Source: Firmicutes bacterium UBA5766
GTDB taxonomy: Bacteria > Bacillota > Desulfotomaculia > Desulfotomaculales > Nap2-2B
Length of the DNA stretch: 13,268 nt
NCBI GenBank assembly: GCA_002418775.1
Contig: DIEU01000003.1
Span: 7,485 to 20,752 of the forward strand
Reading direction: 5' to 3'
In this document: positions 1 through 7,886 of the stretch, in pieces
Position numbering within the stretch: the first letter of the stretch is position 1
How the letters are laid out: every line of letters begins with the position of its first letter
Notes under the pieces: model-generated
What the model saw: only the letters and a program-made list of their open reading frames with translations
Database searches by the model: none
What the model was told of the DNA's origin: nothing
Program-made: the position numbers and the translations under genes

Positions 1-24
1 GTTCTCCCACTGAACTACCCGCCC
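1..24 (-). tRNA. tRNA 5' half, probably tRNA-Gly (truncated by window edge)
   Basis: Read on the minus strand, positions 24 to 1 give a 7-nt acceptor strand (GGGCGGG), U8-A9, and a complete D arm GTTC-AGTGGGA-GAAC with a 4-bp stem and a 7-nt loop. This is the canonical start of a tRNA. The short AGTGG-type D loop with a GTTC/GAAC stem is typical of bacterial glycine tRNAs, but the anticodon lies outside the window, so the identity is inferred. A consensus promoter lies directly upstream. Confidence 0.65.
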
Positions 25-42
25 ACGTCACGTACATCAACT

Positions 43-71
43 ATTATTACGAAAATCGGCGGGAATGTCAA
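43..71 (-). promoter_or_regulatory. sigma-A-type promoter for the tRNA
   Basis: On the minus strand TTGACA (71-66, perfect -35) is followed by a 17-nt spacer and AATAAT (48-43, five of six matches to the -10). Transcription would start near 36, about 12 nt before the tRNA 5' end. The element lies between the carboxypeptidase stop codon and the tRNA, so the tRNA need not depend on read-through from upstream. Confidence 0.65.
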
Positions 72-75
72 TAGG

Positions 76-1197
76 TTAACTATGGATGCCGAATATCTTT
101 TCGTATAACCGGGCGCCAAAGCCTTTGCGTGGGATTTGTTTTTCGGCTACAAGGTAGACGCTGGCAAGTTTTCTGTCTCCGAGATAGAAAGATTCTTTGC
201 CCAGCTTTTGCCCGCAGGATACAGGCGCTGAGATGTCTGGAACGATGTACAGCTTTCTTTTTAGCATGGGTAGGTCGCTGCGCAGCAGATCAATTGTGTA
301 ATCTTTCTCTCCTACAAGCGCAACGCTGGATTCCTTTCCTCCCCGTATCGGCAGGTATTCGGAAGTCTTATCTGTCCTGCACAGTTCCAACGAGACAATC
401 TGGTTAAACCCATAGTCCAGAATAACCATTGTATCCTGGTAACGGTCGTAGCAGTCCAGGACAACGGTGATCAAGCTGCGGTCGTCCCTGTTGGCCAGGA
501 CAATAAGGCAGTTGCCGGCGGCGGAGGTCGATCCTGTTTTGACTCCTTCAATGCCGGGATAGCTTCCTCCAAGCAGCCGGTTGGTGCTGTTTATTTTTTC
601 ACTTTTCTTTGGTTCAATCCACTCAACATTTGCCTCTTTGCAGCGGACGTACTTTCTGAATGCCGGGTTGCCCAGCGCATATCTGGTAATCAGGGCGAGG
701 TCGCAGGCGGTTGAGTAGTGGTTGGGGTGTGTATAACCGTTTGTGTTGGTAAAGTGCGTATTGACAGCTCCAATAAGCCTTGCTTTTTCGTTCATCATTT
801 CCAAAAAATATTTTTCCGAGCCCGCCACATGCTCCGCAATAGCCACAGTGCTGTTATTGGCTGAATAGATCAGAGCCGCCTTCAGTAAGTTGTCCAGGGT
901 GATTTTATCGCCGTTACGCAGTATGATTGTCTGCCCTTCGTAAACAGAAGCGGCGTTTTTGGATATAGTAACTACATCACCCGGGCTGCTGTTTTCCAGG
1001 GCGATTATTGCGGTCATAATTTTAGTCAGGCTGGCCGGCGGCCGCTGCTTTAAGGGATTCTTTTCGAAATATAACCGGCCGGTTTTTGTGTCCATCATTA
1101 CGGCGGCGTCGGCGCTTATTGAAGGAGGTTTGGCATAAGAAGCATGAGGGACTGCAAAGGATAGAAGCAGAAAAATAAAAAAGGCCCTTAGAAGCAT
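76..1197 (-). CDS. dacF: D-alanyl-D-alanine carboxypeptidase (penicillin-binding protein, DacF/DacA type)
   Basis: Secreted serine carboxypeptidase of family S11 that removes the terminal D-Ala from peptidoglycan stem pentapeptides and so limits cross-linking. The 373-residue protein begins with a signal peptide (hydrophobic residues 5-16, probable cleavage after Ala-Ser-Tyr-Ala at 19-22). The three active-site motifs are all present: SLTK at 56-59 (nucleophile Ser56), SAN at 112-114 and KTG at 220-222. The last ~100 residues fit the beta-rich PBP5 C-terminal domain. There is no clear amphipathic anchor at the extreme C-terminus. The ATG at 1197 has AGAAGGGG about 9 nt upstream, and a second in-frame-independent ATG lies nearby at 1207. 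In spore formers dacF often sits before spoIIA. Here it stands alone after a DedA gene, so the exact paralog (dacA/dacB/dacF) is uncertain, although the enzyme class is firm. Confidence 0.9.
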   Translation of the reverse strand: MLLRAFFIFLLLSFAVPHASYAKPPSISADAAVMMDTKTGRLYFEKNPLKQRPPASLTKIMTAIIALENSSPGDVVTISKNAASVYEGQTIILRNGDKITLDNLLKAALIYSANNSTVAIAEHVAGSEKYFLEMMNEKARLIGAVNTHFTNTNGYTHPNHYSTACDLALITRYALGNPAFRKYVRCKEANVEWIEPKKSEKINSTNRLLGGSYPGIEGVKTGSTSAAGNCLIVLANRDDRSLITVVLDCYDRYQDTMVILDYGFNQIVSLELCRTDKTSEYLPIRGGKESSVALVGEKDYTIDLLRSDLPMLKRKLYIVPDISAPVSCGQKLGKESFYLGDRKLASVYLVAEKQIPRKGFGARLYEKIFGIHS

Positions 1198-1338
1198 AAA
1201 AATTCATCCCCTTCTAAGTTATTGTCGACTTTGGCCGGCGGTTTTATGAAAGGAATGATTTGTAAGAAACAATAAAATAAGGATAAATGAGAAGAAAGGC
1301 GGGGCAAAACACAGGAATGTTGATAGGGCGCAGGAAAA

Positions 1339-1959
1339 TCAGTTTCTTTTCTTTCTGAGATAGTAAAAAATAACCAAAATGACGATTGCAGCAATAACGA
1401 CTACGTCCAGCCGGTGGAACCAGTACTTCAAGTCTTCCCAGTGCTGGCCCATTTTCAGACCGAGGTAAGTCAGAAAAAAACACCATGGCAAAGAGCCGAT
1501 GAAGGAATAAAAAACAAAGCGCCAAAAATTCATCCCGGAAATACCGGCTGGCAGGGATATAAAAGTGCGGACTACCGGCATCAGGCGGGTGAAAAAAACC
1601 GTAGCTTCCCCATAGCGCAAAAACCAGCTTTCGGCCTGGTCAAAATGTTTTTGTGAGATTCCGATATATCGCCCGTATTTCAAAAGAAACGGGCGCCCGC
1701 CCCAGAACCCTAAAAAGTAAGATAGAATGGAACCTGCAATTCCCCCCAGCGTACCTGTCAGCGCCGCCTGGACGAATTGCAGCTTTCCTATTGAAACGAG
1801 ATAACCGCCGAAGGGAAGAATTAATTCACTGGGTAAGGGGACATTTGCGCTTTCAATGGCCATCCCGATAAAAAGCCCCCAATACCCGAGCGACGAGATA
1901 TATTCCACAGTGCTTTCGGCAATTGCTGCCAGCAGGCCGGCAAAAGACATATCGGACAA
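1339..1959 (-). CDS. DedA family membrane protein (SNARE-associated Golgi/VTT domain)
   Basis: Polytopic inner-membrane protein of the DedA superfamily. Family members include undecaprenyl-phosphate transporters and proteins supporting membrane energetics and antimicrobial peptide resistance. Visible signatures are the re-entrant motif ESANVPLPSELILPFGG near the N-terminus and, later, FFTRLMPVVRTFISLPAG with conserved arginines and prolines, followed by hydrophobic helices and a basic tail (RKKRN). I take TTG at 1959 as the start (206 residues). GGAGGT lies at 1971-1966, exactly 6 nt upstream, while an upstream ATG at 2031 would overlap the preceding gene by 50 bases and add a non-family 24-residue tail, and the ATG at 1950 is too far from the ribosome site. 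It lies 22 bases after the SEC-C gene, so it is likely co-transcribed. Lipid carrier recycling would suit the neighbouring peptidoglycan enzyme, but this specific substrate is inference. Confidence 0.88.
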   Translation of the reverse strand: MSDMSFAGLLAAIAESTVEYISSLGYWGLFIGMAIESANVPLPSELILPFGGYLVSIGKLQFVQAALTGTLGGIAGSILSYFLGFWGGRPFLLKYGRYIGISQKHFDQAESWFLRYGEATVFFTRLMPVVRTFISLPAGISGMNFWRFVFYSFIGSLPWCFFLTYLGLKMGQHWEDLKYWFHRLDVVVIAAIVILVIFYYLRKKRN

Positions 1960-1965
1960 ATATTT

Positions 1966-1971
1966 ACCTCC
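1966..1971 (-). promoter_or_regulatory. ribosome binding site deciding the TTG start of the DedA gene
   Basis: GGAGGT on the minus strand, 6 nt before TTG at 1959 and 15 nt before the next ATG at 1950. The spacing favours the TTG start over both ATG alternatives. Confidence 0.6.
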
Positions 1972-1981
1972 GCTATGAAAT

Positions 1982-3502
1982 TTAGATTCTGTTGTTTTTC
2001 CAGATCCTGGCCAGCAAGGAATAGTCGACATTTAAATCTGGAACGGCTGGTTTATGGGTGGAATAACGGTGGTCATAATCCAGCAGTTCGAGAGTGAGGC
2101 ACAGTCTACGAAAGTTACTTGAGATTGTTGAAGAAGCAATTCCATACTTTTCAGCCAGTTCCTGCTGGTTAACCTTGCGGTCGAGTTCGAGCCTGGCCAT
2201 GGTATAGATTATCGTGGCTACCCAAACGTTGGATTTGCGGATAGCGGGGCGTTCTGTCCAGCAGAAATCGTGCCAGAGGCGCAGGGCGGAATTAAGCTGG
2301 TTCCGGCTGCAGCCCCGCGTCGATAAATCTTCCAGGACTTGAAGGGCAACTTGCGCGTAACTGGGGTACGGCCATTGGCAAGCAGTGTGATTTTGACGCC
2401 AATCAGCTATGTCGGATTCATTTTTGACCAGGTAAAGACTAGTGCCGTGATTGCTGGTTTTCCCCCTGGACAGGCCAAGTTTTTTCCATACTTTGTGGAA
2501 GTCGTAGTACGGTTCGCCGTTACACTCCCGTTCCAGCTCTATCTGTTCAAGTTCATAGAGTATTTCCTTAAGAAACTTCCTTCCTTCGGAAGTGCGGCAG
2601 GCCTGCCTTGGAGTAAGTCCGTTCAACGCGGATATCGGGCAGTCGACCCAGCGATCATAATATTCATCAAGCAGGATATTTGTTATCTCACGGGCGATCT
2701 CGCTGGAAAGCGATTCTTCTTCAGATTCAGTTATGCCTTTGCTGCTTTTGCCATCAATTGGAATAGGAGCAGGGTAGTTCAGGTTCATCTCGATTACCCA
2801 TGAATTAAGCAGGCAGGCATTATCTTTCAGATATATATTTATCCCTTCGGAGACGGGGATGCTTTTCTTTGAACAATATGATTCCAAATCATTATTTATT
2901 TTTTCCAGAAGCAGATCCCTGCAGAAAGCCGGCAGGGTCAGGCCGCTGGTTGAAAATTCATATTCGTTTCCAACTTTAAGCACGCGCATGAACAGAACCA
3001 TTCCCTGATCCAGTTCCTGCGCCGCGTTTGGATCGCAAACAGTTATTTGAGTTCCGACGATAAGGTCGCGCAGGATCAAAGCATTTTTGGAAGAAATGTT
3101 TTCTACCTCGTAAAGGGAAATCCTGGATTGGGACCACTCCCGGATGAGTTGCTGCTCCTGCTTGGTCAGGTCCGGGCTTCTTTGGAACATCTCAATAATC
3201 GTTTCACCGGTCATCAGCATGTAATCGAAGATCAGCCATTCGAAACAGCGCTCCAGAATGAACTCATCGTATTGTTCGATCATCTCGTTGCTGATCTTAT
3301 CCAGGTATATTTTTTGCGCCCGGACTACCTCCCGGGCTAAAAACGGCTGATCGGTAAAGGCGCCAAGTTTGCGCCGGAGCTGCTGGCCTGCTTTTTTTAA
3401 CCCGAATTGTTCTATCGAAACTACTTTTGTCAACCTGCCGCAGCAAAGCGCAAAGGGTTTGCCGCAGCCGCACGGGCAGGTTTCCTTGTTTTTCTTTTTC
3501 AT
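1982..3502 (-). CDS. SEC-C motif protein with C-terminal helix-turn-helix, unknown function
   Basis: A 506-residue cytoplasmic protein. The N-terminus holds a SEC-C metal-binding motif (CPCGCGKPFALCC, residues 9-22), a short zinc-binding knuckle also found at the C-terminus of SecA and in many uncharacterised proteins. The middle (~60-400) is acidic and helical, with a PISALNGLTPRQA segment that resembles a recurring motif in SEC-C proteins. Near the C-terminus (~444-475) QQELAEKYGIASSTISSNFRR reads as a helix-turn-helix, suggesting DNA binding. ATG at 3502 is preferred because AGGGG lies 6 nt upstream. A TTG at 3568 would extend the frame by 22 residues into the upstream gene with no clear ribosome site. 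It lies 52 bases after the CtpA-like gene and 22 before DedA, so it is probably in one transcript with both. A regulatory role is possible but unproven. Confidence 0.8.
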   Translation of the reverse strand: MKKKNKETCPCGCGKPFALCCGRLTKVVSIEQFGLKKAGQQLRRKLGAFTDQPFLAREVVRAQKIYLDKISNEMIEQYDEFILERCFEWLIFDYMLMTGETIIEMFQRSPDLTKQEQQLIREWSQSRISLYEVENISSKNALILRDLIVGTQITVCDPNAAQELDQGMVLFMRVLKVGNEYEFSTSGLTLPAFCRDLLLEKINNDLESYCSKKSIPVSEGINIYLKDNACLLNSWVIEMNLNYPAPIPIDGKSSKGITESEEESLSSEIAREITNILLDEYYDRWVDCPISALNGLTPRQACRTSEGRKFLKEILYELEQIELERECNGEPYYDFHKVWKKLGLSRGKTSNHGTSLYLVKNESDIADWRQNHTACQWPYPSYAQVALQVLEDLSTRGCSRNQLNSALRLWHDFCWTERPAIRKSNVWVATIIYTMARLELDRKVNQQELAEKYGIASSTISSNFRRLCLTLELLDYDHRYSTHKPAVPDLNVDYSLLARIWKNNRI

Positions 3503-3554
3503 TTTGAGCCCCCTGACGCACTGCAAATCAAATGCAGTCGATCGCCTAAAGGAT

Positions 3555-5033
3555 TTAATCTTCTTCAAGTATTATTTCGGTTCCATTTTTAAAGACTTTA
3601 ATATTAAGCGCCTTTAATATTTCTATATTAAGATATGTTCGCCCTTCTCTGGTTAATATCGCGCCGTCTAAATTTACCTGAACACTGTTAATAAGAGTAT
3701 TGCCCCCATTTTTCAAGGGTAATACTACAATATTCCTCCCGTTCTTAACAAGCAGGCTTTCATTGCTCGCCTGGTATTCTACAGAGTAGCCAAAAGCTTC
3801 CAGCACGAGGCGCAAGGGAAGGTAGTCCCTTCCGCAGTCTGTCAGGGGCGCGAGATATACTCCAGTTTTTTCCTTGTTTACCGACATGTTTTTTCCTTTT
3901 AAATCCAGAGTTACTTCCTGCTTTCCGGAAGGGTTTAACATTCTCAGGGCGGCGGCCAGCTGGAGTTCCGGAGTAGAAATCAGCCTGTCCGGGATAAGGC
4001 CCTTTTTGTCTATTGAATATCCGTCGGGAGTATGGTATTCAGCTACAGTAATTTTTAAAGCGCCGCCGTTTTGTAGGGGAATCACTTCCTGGACCACTCC
4101 CTTGCCGTATGTCCGGACCCCTACCAGAGATGCCTTTTCATAATCCTTGATGGCGCCCGCCAAAATCTCGGAGGCGCTGGCGGTATATTCATTAACCAGA
4201 ATAACTACCGGCAGGTTCAATCTTTCGTTTTTTCCGGAAGTATAATACTTATCCTTATACCCGTCACGGTAAAAAGTTGTTGCAACAAGGCTTTTATCCG
4301 GAAGGAAATAATCCGCCAGGTCAACGGCTGCCTGCAGATAGCCGCCGGGGTTGCTGCGCAGGTCCAGAACCAGGCTGTTTATCTTCTGTTCTTTCAATTG
4401 ACTTAATGCTGCGTTAAATTCTTTCGCCGTGCGGCTGGCAAAAGTACGTACAGAAATATAACCTGTGCTGCCTGACAATACTTCCCAATCGCACGTTGGA
4501 CCGTTTATTGAAGCTCTTTCTATATTTATGTTGAAATCGCTTTCACCGGAGCGCCTTATGCCTAGGTTAACAAAGGTTCCTTCCGGGCCGCGAATCTTGT
4601 CGACTGCATCCCAGAGAGGCTGTTTCGCAATATCCATCCCGTTTATAGTGATAATTAAATCGCCCTCTTTCAGGCCGGCTTTCTGTGCGGGGGAATCCTC
4701 AATTATTTTTGTTATAAGGGGGTAGGGCGGGTTGACTTCAAGTTCGACGCCTATCCCTGTAAATTCATACTCCAAAGAACTGGAGAAATCTTCGATCATA
4801 TCCGGGCTCAGGTACTCTGTGTACGGATCATTCAAGGAATCAATGATCCCTTGAATAGCGCTTTGTGTCAATGAATCAATATCGGTGGGTGTTATATAAC
4901 TTTCATCAATGTACTCCATGATTTCCTGAATAGTTGATAATCCCTGATTAATGTCATCGGCGGCCGGCGCTGGCAGTACAGGGAAAAACACCAGAAAAAT
5001 CAAAAGAATTAAAGCAACTGACTTTTTAGGCAA
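3555..5033 (-). CDS. ctpA: S41 family C-terminal processing peptidase with PDZ domain and copper-amine-oxidase-like C-terminal domain
   Basis: Exported serine protease that cleaves proteins near their C-termini (CtpA/CtpB/Prc family). Numbering from TTG at 5033, the 492-residue protein has a hydrophobic signal or anchor segment (~7-24), a helical N-domain, a PDZ domain (~92-172, with the carboxylate-binding FTGIGVELE loop) and the S41 core. The catalytic dyad is Ser286 in EYTASASE and Lys311 in TYGKGVVQ, 25 residues apart and followed by Gln315, as in B. subtilis CtpB. The last ~115 residues match the stalk-type copper amine oxidase N-terminal-like domain (YLPLRLVLEAFGYSVEY; ILTREGRTYL), a presumed cell-wall or substrate-binding module. 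TTG at 5033 has GGAG 8 nt upstream. The GTG at 5042 overlaps that site, so it is less likely. It is the first gene of the leftward block and is divergent from polA. Confidence 0.9.
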   Translation of the reverse strand: MPKKSVALILLIFLVFFPVLPAPAADDINQGLSTIQEIMEYIDESYITPTDIDSLTQSAIQGIIDSLNDPYTEYLSPDMIEDFSSSLEYEFTGIGVELEVNPPYPLITKIIEDSPAQKAGLKEGDLIITINGMDIAKQPLWDAVDKIRGPEGTFVNLGIRRSGESDFNINIERASINGPTCDWEVLSGSTGYISVRTFASRTAKEFNAALSQLKEQKINSLVLDLRSNPGGYLQAAVDLADYFLPDKSLVATTFYRDGYKDKYYTSGKNERLNLPVVILVNEYTASASEILAGAIKDYEKASLVGVRTYGKGVVQEVIPLQNGGALKITVAEYHTPDGYSIDKKGLIPDRLISTPELQLAAALRMLNPSGKQEVTLDLKGKNMSVNKEKTGVYLAPLTDCGRDYLPLRLVLEAFGYSVEYQASNESLLVKNGRNIVVLPLKNGGNTLINSVQVNLDGAILTREGRTYLNIEILKALNIKVFKNGTEIILEED

Positions 5034-5042
5034 CTTAATCAC

Positions 5043-5143
5043 TCCACTATTGTTCGTAATTCGCCCTGAAAGTCTTTTTTCCTTCTATGCGGCGCGTGAT
5101 TTGTTTCGACATTAACGATAAAAAGGATTTTTAAAGCCTGGCG
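5043..5143. other. divergent intergenic region between ctpA-like gene and polA
   Basis: About 100 bases separate two divergent genes, so promoters for both should lie here. I could not pick a convincing -35/-10 pair on either strand. TTGTTT at 5101 lacks a good -10 at standard spacing. Confidence 0.4.
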
Positions 5144-5194
5144 GTGAAATACTTATTTATAAAATCTGAAAATCACAGGCGTGGTGCTGGATTC

Positions 5195-7867
5195 TTGAAC
5201 TCCGGATTATTCTTAATTATTGACGGGAACAGCCTGGCTCACAGAGCTTTTCATGCCCTGCCGCTGCTTACTACAAGCCAGGGAATCTTTACAAACGCGG
5301 TTTATGGTTTTGCCAATATGCTTCTTAGAATTTTATCCGACCGTAAACCGCAGTTTGTAGCGGTATGTTTTGATAAGGGCAAGATTACCTTCAGACACAG
5401 TGATTACGGGGAATATAAGGCTAAACGAAAGCCTACCGCCGAGGAGCTTCGTCCGCAGTTCCCGTTAATCAAGGAGTTTTTGCAGGCAATGTGCATCAGG
5501 ATATCTGAATATGACAACTATGAGGCTGATGATTTAATAGGTACGCTGGCGGTCCTCTCGGAAAAGGCCGGCATGGAAAATCTCATCCTGACTGGCGACC
5601 AGGATGCGCTTCAGATGGTTTCGCCGCTGACCAGGGTTTTGCTTACTAAAAAGGGGATTACGGAACTCGAAGAATATACTGAGGAAAAGGTCCGGGAGCG
5701 TTATGGAGTACTTCCGGCTTTTTTTGCGGATCTTAAAGGCCTAACCGGAGACCAATCGGACAATATACCCGGCGTGCCGGGAATAGGGCTTAAAACAGCT
5801 TCCGGGCTCTTACAAAAGTACGGGACGCTTGAAAATATACTCGGCAACTTGGCTGAACTTCCCGAAAAGCAAAGGGGGAAAATTGAACCGTTTGTTTCAC
5901 AGGCTGTTTTATCAAAACAACTGGCTGTGCTGATCAAGGATGTCCCTTTACAGGAGGAAATCAGTGATTACACATGGCCGGGGGCCGATTATAATAAGCT
6001 GATCGAATTCTGCGGCAAATACGAGTTCAAAAGCCTGATCCGCTCGCTTACACAGACCGGACAGAAGTCCAGGAATAAAAAACAGGCAAGGGATACGGAC
6101 AGCTTGTTTAAGGAAGCGGAGTACGCTAAAACAACAAGTGACGATATATGCCCGGTTGAAAAAACAGAGGATCTGGAAGCGCTGGTTGAAAAAGTAAGGC
6201 GGGCCGGTCGGGCAGCCCTGGCCGTAAGCGGCAGTTTTAGCGGCGGGGCCCAGAGAGCGGTATTTGCATTCCCTGCCGCCGGGGAGATTCAAGACGCGCC
6301 GGAAATCCAGACAGCAGTGCTTTCATCAACCGGGCAGGGACTGAAGGCTTTGAAGACGATTTGCACAGACGTGAATATAGAATTGATTGCCCACGACGGC
6401 AAAAGGCTGATCCGCATTTTAAAGGCCAATGGAATAACGGTTGAAAACCTGTCCTTTGACACAATGATCGCTGCTTATATCTTAAATCCCGGGCTTTCCG
6501 GCTACCGGCTCAGAGACCTTGCTCTGGAGCATCTGAGAGAAATTATCCCGGGCGATGAGGACAGCTCCCTGCTTGCAGGTGTCCGGGCAACCTGCAGGCT
6601 GGCGGATATTCTGAAAGATAAACTGCATCAGCAGGAAGCTGACGAGCTTTTCTATAAAGTAGAAATGCCCCTTGTTTACGTTCTGGCGGACATGGAATCC
6701 GCCGGCGTGGCGGTGGATAAAGAACAATTGGCCGGCTTATCGGATGAACTGGCTAAAAAAATAGATGATCTTACCCGGGAAATTTATGTTCTTGCGGACT
6801 GCGAGTTTAATATAAATTCAACCAGGCAGCTCTCTCAAATTTTGTTTGAAAAATTGCAGCTTCCTGTGATCAGGCGCACAAAAACAGGATTCTCTACTGA
6901 TGCGGGTGTTTTGGAAGAACTTGCCGGTTCCCACCCGATTGTGAACAAGATACTTGATCACAGAATGCTGGCCAAGTTAAAGTCTACTTATGTGGACGGG
7001 CTGGTTTCCCTGATTAATCCCTTGACTGGCAGGCTGCATACCACTTTTCACCAGGCTGTTACCGCTACAGGCCGCCTGAGCAGTTCGGATCCGAATTTGC
7101 AGAATATACCCGCCCGTGTGGAAGAAGGAAGAAAAATAAGGCAGGTATTTATACCCCGTCAAAAAGGGGACCTGATTCTTACCGCCGATTACTCCCAAAT
7201 TGAACTGCGCCTGCTCGCCCATCTGAGCAACGACGAAAATCTCAGGGAGGCTTTTTTGCAGGGGGAGGACATCCACACCAGAACGGCGGCGGAAGTATTC
7301 AGTATTACAGTTGCGGAAGTCACCGACCAGATGCGCAGCAGAGCTAAAGCCATCAATTTCGGAATTATCTATGGGATCAGCGATTACGGCCTGGCCAGAA
7401 ACGCGAACATCTCGCGCCAGGAAGCCAAACAATACATTAAAAGTTATTTTGAACGCTATTCAGGCGTTCAGGAATACATTAAGCGCACCGTTGAAGAGGC
7501 GCGCAGCAAAGGGTACGCGTCTACGATTATGAATCGGCGGCGGCGCCTGCCCGACCTGTTCAGCCCGAACAAGACGGTGCGCGGCTTCGGTGAACGGACC
7601 GCCGTAAACACGCCGATCCAGGGGAGCGCGGCGGATCTGATCAAACTGGCGATGATCCGCATTCACCGGGAGCTAAAAAAACGACAGCTTCAAACCAGGA
7701 TGATTCTTCAGGTTCATGATGAACTTATCTTTGATGTTCCGGTCGAGGAGATGAAGGAGGTCCGGGAACTTGTCAAGGACTGCATGGAAAACAGCCTTGT
7801 TCTGAATGTTCCCCTGCTTGTTGATTTGAAAGCCGGTCCCAACTGGTATGAAGTAAAAGAAATATAG
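5195..7867 (+). CDS. polA: DNA polymerase I
   Basis: Repair and Okazaki-fragment polymerase with an N-terminal 5' nuclease. Numbering from TTG at 5195 (890 residues): the 5' nuclease/H3TH domain (~1-300) keeps the metal-binding acidic motifs (LIIDGNS, YEADDL, LTGDQDA, TGDQSDNIPGVPGIG). A 3'-5' exonuclease-like domain (~320-480) has lost its acidic residues; the usual DxE is Ser-Gly-Ser (around 345-347). The polymerase domain has motif A (DYSQIELR, Asp665), motif B (RSRAKAINFGIIYG, Lys718, Phe722, Tyr726) and motif C (HDE, 841-843). The polymerase and flap nuclease should be active, but proofreading should not. GTG at 5144 would add 17 residues not usual for the family and lacks a well-spaced ribosome site. 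TTG at 5195 places the start four residues before the conserved LIIDG strand, with a weak GGTG upstream. Start choice is moderate, gene identity certain. mutM follows 19 bases later. Confidence 0.97.
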   Translation: MNSGLFLIIDGNSLAHRAFHALPLLTTSQGIFTNAVYGFANMLLRILSDRKPQFVAVCFDKGKITFRHSDYGEYKAKRKPTAEELRPQFPLIKEFLQAMCIRISEYDNYEADDLIGTLAVLSEKAGMENLILTGDQDALQMVSPLTRVLLTKKGITELEEYTEEKVRERYGVLPAFFADLKGLTGDQSDNIPGVPGIGLKTASGLLQKYGTLENILGNLAELPEKQRGKIEPFVSQAVLSKQLAVLIKDVPLQEEISDYTWPGADYNKLIEFCGKYEFKSLIRSLTQTGQKSRNKKQARDTDSLFKEAEYAKTTSDDICPVEKTEDLEALVEKVRRAGRAALAVSGSFSGGAQRAVFAFPAAGEIQDAPEIQTAVLSSTGQGLKALKTICTDVNIELIAHDGKRLIRILKANGITVENLSFDTMIAAYILNPGLSGYRLRDLALEHLREIIPGDEDSSLLAGVRATCRLADILKDKLHQQEADELFYKVEMPLVYVLADMESAGVAVDKEQLAGLSDELAKKIDDLTREIYVLADCEFNINSTRQLSQILFEKLQLPVIRRTKTGFSTDAGVLEELAGSHPIVNKILDHRMLAKLKSTYVDGLVSLINPLTGRLHTTFHQAVTATGRLSSSDPNLQNIPARVEEGRKIRQVFIPRQKGDLILTADYSQIELRLLAHLSNDENLREAFLQGEDIHTRTAAEVFSITVAEVTDQMRSRAKAINFGIIYGISDYGLARNANISRQEAKQYIKSYFERYSGVQEYIKRTVEEARSKGYASTIMNRRRRLPDLFSPNKTVRGFGERTAVNTPIQGSAADLIKLAMIRIHRELKKRQLQTRMILQVHDELIFDVPVEEMKEVRELVKDCMENSLVLNVPLLVDLKAGPNWYEVKEI

Positions 7868-7886
7868 GTTTTCTAAGGAGGGCGTT

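Noticed and set aside
1188..1525. Minus-strand frames of 68 and 93 residues between dacF and dedA
   Set aside because: They overlap the coding regions of dedA or dacF in other frames. The gap 1198-1338 itself shows no convincing gene, promoter or terminator.
2339..2803. 154-residue plus-strand frame
   Set aside because: It is antisense to the well-supported SEC-C gene and has no ribosome site or recognisable motif.
6977..7432. 151-residue minus-strand frame
   Set aside because: It is antisense to the conserved polymerase domain of polA, so it is a shadow frame.
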